Below are positions 26,561 through 35,108 of a DNA stretch of 64,000 nucleotides, piece after piece. The notes beneath the pieces were generated by a model. It saw only the letters and a program-made list of their open reading frames with translations. It was not told the DNA's origin and did not search any database. A program made the position numbers and the translations under genes. Positions within the stretch are counted from its first letter, which is position 1. Each line of letters starts with the position of its first letter. Origin of the DNA: Agrobacterium pusense (lineage in GTDB: Bacteria > Pseudomonadota > Alphaproteobacteria > Rhizobiales > Rhizobiaceae); NCBI RefSeq assembly GCF_900102105.1, contig NZ_FNBB01000006.1, positions 186,001 through 250,000 on the forward strand. Direction: 5' to 3'.

Positions 26561-27664
26561 TTATTTCCAGCTTTGATAATCCGCGGCGGCGCAGCCAAAC
26601 GGAGCCCGGCCGTCAGAGAAGCGTTCTTGCAGGCGGGCGCAGCCCCACTCGTTGAGTGCCGCCGGCAGCATGTTGTTGATGTCCATGCCGGGGGAATTGA
26701 ATTGCGACGGAGCGCTTGTGACATACCACAGCCAGTAGCCCATGACCGCCACGATGATGACGGCGAGAATGGCGACGAAAGTCCCGAGCCTACGCAGGAG
26801 ACCGGGCCCCTTGTTCATCGACGCGGCCTGGGCGGCGGCAGCCTCCTGTGTCTCATGCGCGACCATCGGGGCGAGCGATGCGAGAGCTTCCGCTCGCTCC
26901 TGTTCCGTCAGGTCGATCCGCTCCAGCTGATCGTCAAGCAGAACAGGCAAGGCGCCGTTACCATGCAGGACTGCAAGCGCCACATCCTGTTTGCCGGTAT
27001 TGCCGATGACAACTGGAATGCGACCCCGTTCCAGATGCGTGAAGGATTGCCGCTTGGTTTTATCGTCTCTGACCGTATCGGCATAGGTCACGAAAAGACG
27101 GCTGCGTTTTTCGGCAACGGCCGTCAGCGCCACCGGAATAACGGTCAAGGGCGCCGGGTTGCGTAGCTGCAGGCGGACCCGCAGCATGCGGACAAGTGTG
27201 AACAGCATGGCGAGACTGCCGAAACCAAGCAGAAAGACGAACACGCCGAGTGTGATGATGCGGTTCCAGAGCATGTCCAGACCCAGCGAAATCGTTGCGA
27301 GTTCCGGGTTCTTCGCGGAGATGACCAGCCCGGTTTCGTAATCGCCGGAATGGAGATCGACGAACATGACCTCGACATCCTTCTTGTAGCTCACGCCCGC
27401 ATGGTCGTAGGAAAGATCGGCCTTGCAGGTCGTGAAGATCGCCTTGCGTGTCTTGCAGCTGCCGCTGATATCGCCGTTTTCAATCTCCAGCGGATCCTGG
27501 CTGATCTTGTAGTCACGCACGACGCCCGGGCCTTCGGCTACCAGCATGACAATCGTGATTACGAGAAGCACGGGAACGGAGTAATAATAGGCTGCCGGCA
27601 CCGAAATGACGCCACGTTTGAGGCTGAGTGGCCGAGACGGAAGTTTTATCTGTGCAAGGTTCAT
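26561..27664 (-). CDS. Membrane protein of unknown function
   Basis: A 367-residue protein that I do not recognise. Membrane segments are predicted near residues 28-46, 136-162 and 300-325. The loop between the first two contains two Cys and is probably periplasmic (IENGDISGSCKTRKAIFTTCKAD). A cytoplasmic stretch follows with LTEQERAEALASLAP, and the C-terminal part after the third helix has Cys residues (EWGCARLQERF, PFGCAAADYQSWK). The ATG at 27664 was chosen because the extension upstream lacks coding character. It precedes the GGDEF-EAL gene on the same strand, but a 185-base gap argues against a tight operon. Confidence 0.75.
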   Translation of the reverse strand: MNLAQIKLPSRPLSLKRGVISVPAAYYYSVPVLLVITIVMLVAEGPGVVRDYKISQDPLEIENGDISGSCKTRKAIFTTCKADLSYDHAGVSYKKDVEVMFVDLHSGDYETGLVISAKNPELATISLGLDMLWNRIITLGVFVFLLGFGSLAMLFTLVRMLRVRLQLRNPAPLTVIPVALTAVAEKRSRLFVTYADTVRDDKTKRQSFTHLERGRIPVVIGNTGKQDVALAVLHGNGALPVLLDDQLERIDLTEQERAEALASLAPMVAHETQEAAAAQAASMNKGPGLLRRLGTFVAILAVIIVAVMGYWLWYVTSAPSQFNSPGMDINNMLPAALNEWGCARLQERFSDGRAPFGCAAADYQSWK

Positions 27665-27872
27665 AGTCGTCAACGCATTCTTCGGGAGGTAGGTGAGCGG
27701 AGTTCGCGACTCTCGCCCGACGGAAGGAAAAGTTGCCGCACGGTCTAAACCGATGAAGTCCTTGAGAAAACCCCCTGAAATTACGGGATGGTGCGCGACT
27801 ATTTCCCGTATAGGCGCTGTATTCCTGGTCAATGTGCGGGAGAAGACTCTGGCGCATGGGCCCAGTCACGCA

Positions 27873-27898
27873 TAAAAACGGGCGGTAAAACCGCCCGT
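27873..27898 (-). terminator. Rho-independent terminator of the peptide-type binding protein gene
   Basis: ACGGGCGGT (27878-27886) and ACCGCCCGT (27890-27898) form a 9-base stem with a 3-base loop, followed on the minus strand by TTTTT (27877-27873). It lies 28 bases past the stop at 27927. Confidence 0.85.
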
Positions 27899-27926
27899 CA
27901 CCTGTTTCGCAAATTATGCTTTGCCG

Positions 27927-29513
27927 TCAGTCCTTCGTGACCTTTTCAAGCCGGGTCGTCTGGCTGGGGTGGCCCACATAATCCTTGACGCGTGCATTCA
28001 GCACGATCGGCTCGAATCTCTCGAACATCGGCAGCACCGCCGGCTTCTGCGCGACGAACATTTCCTGCATCTGGGTGTAGATTTCCCCGCGCTTCTTGGC
28101 ATCAGGCTCGAGCGACGCCTTTGCCGTGAGCGCGGTCAGTTCCGGAATATCCCAGGCCGAGCGCCAGACGAAATTGCCGGCGTTGTTGGCGGCAAGCGAG
28201 TTGTCCGGGTTGCTGGAGAACTGTTCCATCGAGCCCAGAACATTCGGCATGTAGGCTCCGGTCTGCGGGATGAGCAGATCAAAATCCCGCGCGCGGTGCG
28301 CGGCAATCACGTCCGAGCCGTTACCCTGCTGGATATTGACCTTGATACCGATCTGGCTGAGCGTGGCCTGAATGGCAGTGGCGAGGTCGATGCGCGGCGT
28401 CTGCGCGATCGTCTTCAGATTGAGCGTGAAACCGTTCTCGTAGCCGGCCTCCTTGAGGAGCGCTTTTGCCTTCTCCACGTCGAGCTTCCAATCCGGGCTC
28501 GGAATGGCATATTCGAAATTCTCTGGCACCGGCACCGTGCGCGCCCGGCCGTAGGGACCCATGATGGTCTTTTCCATGCCCTTATAGTCGATGCCGTAGG
28601 CGATCGCTTCGCGGACCTTGGGGTTGGACAGAGGCTCCTTGCCGGCATTCATGGACAGGACGTAAAAACCGCCCGTCGGCACACGCTGGATCTGGAAACC
28701 GTCCTTGTTGTTGAAGGTCGCAAGATCCGCAGCCGTCAGCGCGCTGGCGATGTCGATATCGCCGCGCTCCAGCATCAGGCGTTCAACCTGGCTTTCCGGC
28801 ACATGCCGCACGATGACGCGGCGCATTTTGGGGCTGCCGGCCACATAGTCCTTATTCGCCTCCAGAATGATGATCTCATTCGGCGACCAGCGGTTGAGGG
28901 TGAACGGGCCGGAGCCGGCCGAATTTGTTCTCAGCCATGCATTCCCCCAGTCATCATTGACCTCGTGGGACTTCAGTTCCTTGCTGTCGACCACGCTGGC
29001 AATGACCATGGCGAGACGATAGAGCAGCAATTCCGAAGTCGTTTCACCTGAAAGATCGACGCGAACCGTTTTTTCATCCGGAGCACTTACCAGCTTGTCG
29101 ATATTGTCGGCATTGTAGCCCACGCGCTTGAGGTTCGCTGCGGCCGCCTGGTTCATCTTCAGAAGGCGGCTGAGCGAATAAACCACATCGGCCGAGGTCA
29201 CCGGGTTACCGGAGGCGAAATTCGCCTCGCGAAGATGAAAGGTGATGCCTTTCTCATCCGTTTCCCAGCGCTCGGCGAGCTGCGGCGAAACCTTGCCGGA
29301 ACCGTCCACCGAGATCAGGCGATCATAAAGATTGGCCATGATTTCGTTGGCTTTTGCCTCGGTGGCCTGATGGGGGTCGAGTGACAGCACCTGGGCCAGC
29401 GACGTGCCGATAACCAGCTGGTCGTTGGGGGTTTTGGCCGCGACGGGCGATCCCTGCACGAGCATAGCGCCAAGAACGGTGGTGAATGCGAGACGGATCA
29501 ATGTTTTTTTCAT
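27927..29513 (-). CDS. Peptide/opine-type ABC substrate-binding protein
   Basis: A 528-residue exported SBP_bac_5 (DppA/OppA) family protein. A signal peptide covers about residues 1-26 (MKKTLIRLAFTTVLGAML...). The mature part has the family pattern SLDPHQATEAKANEIMANLYDRL and the YDLL-type core. The ATG at 29513 has GGAGGAGCAGG upstream. It is separated by 76 bases from the mannonate dehydratase gene and by the divergent GntR region from the permease operon starting at 31558, which it most likely serves. In rhizobia such proteins often bind oligosaccharides or opines rather than peptides. Confidence 0.9.
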   Translation of the reverse strand: MKKTLIRLAFTTVLGAMLVQGSPVAAKTPNDQLVIGTSLAQVLSLDPHQATEAKANEIMANLYDRLISVDGSGKVSPQLAERWETDEKGITFHLREANFASGNPVTSADVVYSLSRLLKMNQAAAANLKRVGYNADNIDKLVSAPDEKTVRVDLSGETTSELLLYRLAMVIASVVDSKELKSHEVNDDWGNAWLRTNSAGSGPFTLNRWSPNEIIILEANKDYVAGSPKMRRVIVRHVPESQVERLMLERGDIDIASALTAADLATFNNKDGFQIQRVPTGGFYVLSMNAGKEPLSNPKVREAIAYGIDYKGMEKTIMGPYGRARTVPVPENFEYAIPSPDWKLDVEKAKALLKEAGYENGFTLNLKTIAQTPRIDLATAIQATLSQIGIKVNIQQGNGSDVIAAHRARDFDLLIPQTGAYMPNVLGSMEQFSSNPDNSLAANNAGNFVWRSAWDIPELTALTAKASLEPDAKKRGEIYTQMQEMFVAQKPAVLPMFERFEPIVLNARVKDYVGHPSQTTRLEKVTKD

Positions 29514-29589
29514 ACCTGCTCCTCCTACAGATCGGTGATTGATGTTCGGGAAAAGCCGCGACGCAGCGGGGCGTCGCGGGCCAAAACGG

Positions 29590-30570
29590 TCAAAGATGTT
29601 TGTTATCAAGCGCTTCGATCAAGGCTGCGATGTAGCCGTAGCAGAAGGCGAAAGCGACGCCGACGGGATCGCGTCCGGCAATCGTCGGCACATGGTCCGG
29701 CATGATCATGTAGCGATAACCGAGTTCGTGATAGAGTTTCAGCGAGCGCACCATGTCCATGTCCCCCTCATCGGGGAAAGTCTCCATGAAGGACAATTTC
29801 CCGCCGCTGATGTTGCGGAAGTGGACGTTGAAAATCTTGTCGCGGCTGCCGAACCAGCGGATGATGTCGTCGATCTCCTCGCGCGGATCATCAAGCATCT
29901 CGCCGATTGACCCCTGGCAGAAATTCAGGCCGTGATAGGGGCTCTCGCGCATCTGCACGAACTTCTTCAGCCCATCGACTGTGCCGAGCACACGGGTGAC
30001 TCCCCTGTAGCCTGGCGGTGTATAGGGATCATGAGGGTGGCAGGCGAGACGCACCCTATTGCTTTCAGCAACCGGCACGACGCGTTCGAGGAAGTAGTCG
30101 ATGCGTTCCCAGTTCTCGTCTTCGGACAGAACGCCGGCGAGGCCCGGTGCGGCATCATGGTCCGCCTTGTCCCAGCGCCATGCCTCGTTGAGCGAACCGC
30201 CACGGCCGCGCTCCATCTCCGTGCGCGGAATGCCAATGAGGTTGAGATTGTATTTCGCGGCAGGAATTCCGGCCCTCGCGATATTTTCGATCATCGTGCA
30301 GACGGCATCGATCTGACGGTCACGATCCGGCCCGGCAAGCAGGATATCGGGATATGACGCCTGCTCGATCGGCCGGGACGGCAACGGCAGTTGCACCATA
30401 TCAAGGACAAGGCCAAAGCTTTCGACCTTGTCACGGTGGCGCTCGAAATCCTGGAAAGTCCAGCTCGCGGGTGCTCCGGGCGGATCCGCGCTGATGTTTT
30501 TGACGCCGAGCTGCGCCCAGACCTTGTAATCCTCGTCATCGCGCGCAGCAACCTGGGTGCCGACATACAT
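29590..30570 (-). CDS. uxuA: Mannonate dehydratase-like protein (UxuA family)
   Basis: A 326-residue TIM-barrel protein of the UxuA family, which converts D-mannonate to 2-keto-3-deoxygluconate in hexuronate degradation. Visible features include ...PAAKYNLNLIGIPRTE, NRVRLACHPHDPYTP, GLNFCQGSIGEM, VHFRNISGG and the MPDHVPT ending; the His, Cys and Asp residues are in positions expected for metal binding. It is shorter than E. coli UxuA (about 394) but normal for the compact bacterial branch. The start at 30570 follows GGAGAGAGGAGAG. It lies between the binding protein and the GntR gene, suggesting the transporter brings in a uronate-containing compound. Confidence 0.85.
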   Translation of the reverse strand: MYVGTQVAARDDEDYKVWAQLGVKNISADPPGAPASWTFQDFERHRDKVESFGLVLDMVQLPLPSRPIEQASYPDILLAGPDRDRQIDAVCTMIENIARAGIPAAKYNLNLIGIPRTEMERGRGGSLNEAWRWDKADHDAAPGLAGVLSEDENWERIDYFLERVVPVAESNRVRLACHPHDPYTPPGYRGVTRVLGTVDGLKKFVQMRESPYHGLNFCQGSIGEMLDDPREEIDDIIRWFGSRDKIFNVHFRNISGGKLSFMETFPDEGDMDMVRSLKLYHELGYRYMIMPDHVPTIAGRDPVGVAFAFCYGYIAALIEALDNKHL

Positions 30571-30594
30571 CGATTCTCTCCTCTCTCCATGCAA

Positions 30595-30610
30595 GTCATC
30601 ATATGACATC
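30595..30610. promoter_or_regulatory. TCATATGA operator candidate before the uxuA-like gene
   Basis: The palindrome TCATATGA (30599-30606) within GTCATCATATGACATC lies 25-29 bases upstream of the uxuA-like start. The same octamer recurs on the far side of the GntR gene near 31392, which suggests that the GntR protein binds both. Assignment is inferred. Confidence 0.5.
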
Positions 30611-30637
30611 GCATGAAATAAGATGAGTGTCGAGATG

Positions 30638-31351
30638 CTATTGCGCCTCCGAGAGCAGCCTGTATCGCCGCTGGCTTGCAAGCATGTGTTCACGCATGGC
30701 TTTTCGGGCCGCATCGGGATCCTGCTCGACGATGGCGCGCAGGATTGCCTCGTGCTCGGCCTGGACTTTGCGAAGATAATTCGCGTCGCCGGTTTCAGGC
30801 AGCGTTGGGAACTGCCCACGCGGTATCGAGCGTGAACCGAACTGGCGCAATGCCTCCAGATAGAAGCGGTTATTGGTTGCGGTCGCGATGGCCGAATGGA
30901 ATTCGTAATCCGCATCGACGGTTGATTCGCCAGCGTCGATGGCACGGGCCATTTTCCGGTGCGCCGCCGAGATTGCCGCTTCCTGCTGGGCCGTCCGGCG
31001 ATAGGCTGCGATCGCCGCCGCCTCCCCTTCCGTTGCCAGGCGGAACTCCAGCATTTCCAGCGTCTCGGCAATGGTGCCAACTTCAGACTGCGTCAGTTTC
31101 ACGCCGGCCCATTCACTGTCGCTACTGACAAAAACCCCCTTGCCCTGGATAGGGACGACGTAACCGGCAGAACGCAAATCGGCAATCGCTTCGCGGACCA
31201 CCGTCCGGCTCACGCCATAAGCGCGTTCCAATTGCGGCTCCGTGGGAAGCTGGTCGCCATTTTTCAGTTTTCCACTGCGAATTTCTGCGCTGAGATTATC
31301 GATGATCTGTTGCGCCCGCCTCTCCCGCGGCCTCGCTTTGTCGCCAATCAT
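30638..31351 (-). CDS. GntR-family regulator with FCD domain
   Basis: A 237-residue regulator with an N-terminal winged helix (about residues 12-75, QLPTEPQLERAYGVSRTVVREAIADLRSAGYV) and a C-terminal all-helical FCD ligand-binding domain with the metal-binding His residues in positions such as EFHSAI and EHEAIL. This FadR subfamily includes many uronate and sugar-acid repressors (UxuR/ExuR-like). Located between the uxuA-like gene and the ABC permease operon, it probably represses both; the inducer would be a sugar acid. Confidence 0.9.
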   Translation of the reverse strand: MIGDKARPRERRAQQIIDNLSAEIRSGKLKNGDQLPTEPQLERAYGVSRTVVREAIADLRSAGYVVPIQGKGVFVSSDSEWAGVKLTQSEVGTIAETLEMLEFRLATEGEAAAIAAYRRTAQQEAAISAAHRKMARAIDAGESTVDADYEFHSAIATATNNRFYLEALRQFGSRSIPRGQFPTLPETGDANYLRKVQAEHEAILRAIVEQDPDAARKAMREHMLASQRRYRLLSEAQ

Positions 31352-31391
31352 GCCAGTCTTCCCTCTTGCAGAATACGAATCCCTTCGTTAC

Positions 31392-31421
31392 TCATATGAT
31401 GACGTGGCGGCACGTCATATG
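31392..31421. promoter_or_regulatory. Paired TCATATG operators before the peptide-type ABC operon
   Basis: TCATATGA occurs at 31392-31399 and TCATATG at 31415-31421, with complementary GACGTG (31401-31406) and CACGTC (31411-31416) between them. The site lies in the GntR-permease divergent gap, 41 bases from the GntR start. The common octamer with the site at 30599 supports one regulator for both transcripts. Confidence 0.55.
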
Positions 31422-31557
31422 TTTTCATGTTAACTCAGGGAGGGGTTGGGATGAAGTACCATCAAGAGTTTTTACAAAAGAGAATTGCGCGTCTGCGGCG
31501 AGCAGCGAGCAAAGGGCCGGCCCCTGACGGATTTCTCTCAAGGAAGCGCGGCCAGCA

Positions 31558-32586
31558 ATGACGGAGATTTCACTGCGCGGGCTTGGACATCGTTTTCTGC
31601 AACTGATCGTCAGCCTCTTCATCCTGCTCTGCATCACCTTCATCATAGGCCGTGTGATGCCGACCGATCCGGTCGGAGCAATCGTCGGCGAGCTTGCCGA
31701 TCCAAAAGCCTATGAGGCCATGAGGGCGCGGCTTGGCCTTGATCTGCCACTTTATCAGCAGTTCTTCATTTACTTGCGTGGTCTGCTGCATGGGGATTTC
31801 GGTATCGCGATCCTGACGGGCAATCCCGTGACGCGCGATCTGGCGCAGGCCTTCCCCGCAACCTTCGAACTCGCGACCCTGGCGATCATCATATCAACGA
31901 TCATCGGCGTTCCCCTCGGTCTTGCAGCAGCCCTGTTTCGCGATACGTTCATCGACAAGTTCGCGCGTGTCTTTGCGCTGGTTGGACATTCGATACCTGT
32001 CTTCTGGTTCGGCATTGTCGGGCTCGTCATTTTTTACGCCAGTCTCAATCTGGTCGGAGGGCCGGGCCGGGTGGACGTGTTCTACGAGGGTCTGGTGGAA
32101 CCCAGAACCGGCCTGATGCTGGTCGACAGCCTGCTTGCGGGCGAGACGGAAATCTTCTGGAACGCGCTCGGACATATCATCCTGCCGGCCGTAATCCTTG
32201 CCTATATGGCCATGGCCTATATCACCCGCATGACGAGGGCTTTCACCCTCGAACAGCTGAGCCAGGACTACGTCATCGCGGCGCGGGCCAAAGGTGTCAG
32301 CCCCGCACGCACCATAACACGCCATGTACTGCCCAATATCGCCGTGCAGCTCATCACCGTTCTGGCAATTTCCTACGGCAATCTGCTGGAAGGCGCCGTG
32401 GTGACCGAGATCGTCTTTTCCTGGCCGGGCATCGGCCAATATATGACCAATGCGCTGCTCATCGGCGACATGAATGCGATCCTCGCCGCCACGATCGTGA
32501 TCGGCTTCATATTCATGTTGCTCAACTTCCTCGCCGATCTGGCCTACACCACGCTTGATCCCCGTACACGGGAGGCCGCACGATGA
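31558..32586 (+). CDS. Peptide/opine-type ABC transporter permease (DppB-like)
   Basis: A 342-residue inner-membrane permease with the DppB/OppB-type N-terminus and the BPD_transp_1 domain. The EAA-loop region is visible near residues 230-262 (QDYVIAARAKGVSPARTITRHVLPN). About six helices are expected. It overlaps the next permease by 4 bases (ATGA). It starts the plus-strand operon for which the binding protein at 27927-29513 is probably the partner. Confidence 0.92.
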   Translation: MTEISLRGLGHRFLQLIVSLFILLCITFIIGRVMPTDPVGAIVGELADPKAYEAMRARLGLDLPLYQQFFIYLRGLLHGDFGIAILTGNPVTRDLAQAFPATFELATLAIIISTIIGVPLGLAAALFRDTFIDKFARVFALVGHSIPVFWFGIVGLVIFYASLNLVGGPGRVDVFYEGLVEPRTGLMLVDSLLAGETEIFWNALGHIILPAVILAYMAMAYITRMTRAFTLEQLSQDYVIAARAKGVSPARTITRHVLPNIAVQLITVLAISYGNLLEGAVVTEIVFSWPGIGQYMTNALLIGDMNAILAATIVIGFIFMLLNFLADLAYTTLDPRTREAAR

Positions 32587-33482
32587 CCGATATCGCGCAA
32601 AACAATACCGTCGATCGCCCCGGCGTCCTGTCGCGCCTGTCGGCCACAACTGTGCGGACACTTAGGAAACTCGCAGACGAGCCACTTGGGATGTTCGGCT
32701 TCGCCATTCTGGCGGTCCTGGTTCTGGTCGCCATTTTCGCTCCGCTCATTGCGCCTTACGATCCTGCCCGCCAGGCGCTCGAAAACGCGCTTCAGCCGCC
32801 AAGCTGGGCGCACCTGGCCGGAACCGACGAATTTGGCCGCGATATTTTCAGCCGGCTCGTCTACGGCACCCGCATCACCATCCAGACCGTCCTGTCGGTC
32901 TCGGTCATCGTCGGTCCGATCGGGCTTGCGATTGGCGTCATGGCCGGTTTCTTCGGCGGGCGCACCGATGCCATCTTAATGCGCGCGACCGATATCGTCC
33001 TCTCCTTCCCCTCGCTCGTGCTCGCACTTGCCTTTGCGGCAGCGATGGGAGCCGGTCTCGGAACAGCGATCATCGCGATCTCGCTGACGGCGTGGCCACC
33101 GATTGCGCGTCTCGCCCGCGCGGAAGCACTGGTGGTGCGAAACACCGATTATGTGGCCGCCGCCCGCCTCTACGGTGCCTCGCCGCTGCGCATCCTGTTT
33201 CTCTATATCGCGCCGATGTGCATCCCTTCGGTCATCGTTCGCCTCACGCTGAACATGGCGGGCATCATCCTGACGGCTGCTTCGCTCGGCTTTCTCGGCC
33301 TTGGGGCGCAGCCGCCGCTGCCTGAATGGGGTGCGATGATCTCCAGCGGCCGCAAATTCATGCTCGATTACTGGTGGGTCGCCGTCATGCCCGGCATCGC
33401 CATCCTGCTGACGAGCCTTGCCTTCAACATCGCCGGCGATACGCTGCGCGACCTTCTGGATCCGCGTCATGCCCGTTCCTGA
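32583..33482 (+). CDS. Peptide/opine-type ABC transporter permease (DppC-like)
   Basis: A 299-residue permease with OppC/DppC features: N-terminal membrane helix, GTDEFGRDIFSRLVYGTRIT, and the EAA-type loop NTDYVAAARLYGASPLRILFLYIAP. Helix count is about six. It overlaps the DppB-like gene by 4 bases and the following ATPase by 14 bases, so the operon is tightly packed. It forms the channel with the DppB-like subunit. Confidence 0.92.
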   Translation: MTDIAQNNTVDRPGVLSRLSATTVRTLRKLADEPLGMFGFAILAVLVLVAIFAPLIAPYDPARQALENALQPPSWAHLAGTDEFGRDIFSRLVYGTRITIQTVLSVSVIVGPIGLAIGVMAGFFGGRTDAILMRATDIVLSFPSLVLALAFAAAMGAGLGTAIIAISLTAWPPIARLARAEALVVRNTDYVAAARLYGASPLRILFLYIAPMCIPSVIVRLTLNMAGIILTAASLGFLGLGAQPPLPEWGAMISSGRKFMLDYWWVAVMPGIAILLTSLAFNIAGDTLRDLLDPRHARS

Positions 33483-34314
33483 CAGCACTCCCATACTCTC
33501 GGTACGCGACCTCAATGTCCGTTTTGGGCGCAATGCCATTTCCGCCGTTTCCAACGTCAATTTCGATGTCGGCCGCGAAAGGGTCGGTATTGTCGGTGAG
33601 TCCGGTTCCGGCAAATCCACCACCGGCCGGGCCGCCATGCGCCTTTTGCCAAAGAGCGCGACAGTGACGGCGGAGGAAATGGATTTTCTCGGCGAAGCGC
33701 TGCTCACAAAAACCGAACGGCAGATGGGCGCGATCCGCGGAAGCGAGATGGCGCTGATCATGCAGGACCCGCGTTATTCGCTGAACCCGGTGCTGCCCAT
33801 CGGCAAACAGGTGGCGGAAGCCGCCGAACTGCATCTGGCGCTTACCGGCCAGGCGGCAAGGGCTGCTGCGCGCGACATGCTGCTGCGCGTACGTATCAAC
33901 GATCCCGACCGCGTCATGGCGCTTTATCCACACCAGATATCGGGTGGCATGGGGCAACGGGTGATGATCGCCATGATGCTGCTCGCCAAGCCGAAGCTTG
34001 TCATCGCCGACGAACCGACCTCGGCCCTCGATGTCAGCGTGCGCAAGGATGTACTTCTGCTTCTGGACGAGATGGTGCGCGAGAACAATTCCGGCCTGAT
34101 CCTCATCAGCCACGACATCCGCATGGTGGCGGCCTTCTGCGAACGCGTGCTGGTCATGTATGGCGGGCGCGTGGTGGAAACGCTGACGAAGCTTGAAGAT
34201 GCGCGGCATCCCTATACGCGCGGCCTGATCGCGGCCATGCCCGATCCCCGCAATCCGGTCAGGCGTCTCAAGGTGTTGGATCGTCAGGCAATCGATGCGG
34301 AGGTGATGCGATGA
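33469..34314 (+). CDS. Peptide/opine-type ABC transporter ATP-binding protein (DppD-like)
   Basis: A 281-residue ABC ATPase with Walker [10 protein letters not shown], signature [15 protein letters not shown], Walker [14 protein letters not shown] and the C-terminal [16 protein letters not shown] motif characteristic of oligopeptide-type ATPases. The start at 33469 is the ATG matching the family N-terminus and lies inside the preceding permease. It overlaps the next ATPase by 4 bases. Confidence 0.92.
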   Translation: MPVPDSTPILSVRDLNVRFGRNAISAVSNVNFDVGRERVGIVGESGSGKSTTGRAAMRLLPKSATVTAEEMDFLGEALLTKTERQMGAIRGSEMALIMQDPRYSLNPVLPIGKQVAEAAELHLALTGQAARAAARDMLLRVRINDPDRVMALYPHQISGGMGQRVMIAMMLLAKPKLVIADEPTSALDVSVRKDVLLLLDEMVRENNSGLILISHDIRMVAAFCERVLVMYGGRVVETLTKLEDARHPYTRGLIAAMPDPRNPVRRLKVLDRQAIDAEVMR

Positions 34315-35048
34315 TCACGGTAGACAAGCTCGACGTCGTCTACGGCGCCAAGGAAAAACGTAACCACGTCGTACGCGGCGTCAGCCTTACGGTCAACAAA
34401 GGCGAAACCCTCGGAATTGTCGGCGAAAGCGGCTGCGGCAAATCGACCTTGCTGCGCTCGCTGGCAGGTCTGGAGGGTGGCTGGACCGGCTCGATAAGCT
34501 TTAATGGAAAACCGGTCGGCAAGACCCGCAGCCGCGACGAACTGAAACTGGCCCAGATGGTGTTTCAGGATCCCTACGGTTCGCTGCATCCTCGCCACCG
34601 CATCGGTCGGGCTCTGGCCGAGCCCATCCGCGCCATGGGGCTTGGCGACGGCTGGTCGAAGGTTCCTGCCGCCCTGCAACAGGTTGGCCTGCCTGCGCAT
34701 TTTGCCGAGCGGTTCCCGCATGAACTTTCCGGCGGTCAGCGCCAGCGCGTGGCAATCGCCCGCGCGCTGATCCTCGAACCACCGATCCTGCTGCTCGATG
34801 AACCGACATCCGCGCTCGACGTTTCCATCCAGGCTGAAATCCTCAACCTTCTTGCCGACCAGCGCGAAGAACGCGATCTGACCTTTGTTCTCGTCAGCCA
34901 TGATCTGGCTGTCATCGCCCATATGTGCGACCGCGTGCTGGTGATGCAGAACGGCGTTTTTGTGGATGAGCTGACCAAGGCCGACCTTGAAGCAGGCGTT
35001 ACCCATGCCGCCTATTCAGGCGAGCTGTTCGAAAGCAGCTTTCTTTGA
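34311..35048 (+). CDS. Peptide/opine-type ABC transporter ATP-binding protein (DppF-like)
   Basis: A 245-residue ABC ATPase: Walker A GESGCGKST, signature LSGGQRQRVAIARAL, Walker [13 protein letters not shown], and SHDLAVIAHMCDRVLVM. It is shorter than canonical DppF and lacks the usual C-terminal Cys-rich tail. It is the last gene of the operon and converges on the MalK-type gene at 35109. Confidence 0.91.
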   Translation: MITVDKLDVVYGAKEKRNHVVRGVSLTVNKGETLGIVGESGCGKSTLLRSLAGLEGGWTGSISFNGKPVGKTRSRDELKLAQMVFQDPYGSLHPRHRIGRALAEPIRAMGLGDGWSKVPAALQQVGLPAHFAERFPHELSGGQRQRVAIARALILEPPILLLDEPTSALDVSIQAEILNLLADQREERDLTFVLVSHDLAVIAHMCDRVLVMQNGVFVDELTKADLEAGVTHAAYSGELFESSFL

Positions 35049-35108
35049 GATGATCGGTCGCGGAGATGGCTGAAGCGCGGCCGGACCTTTCTGGACGCGC
35101 GCCGGGGC

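Noticed and set aside
27921-29051. 376-codon open frame on the plus strand
   Set aside because: It is a shadow of the peptide-type binding protein gene on the minus strand, which has a signal peptide and family motifs.
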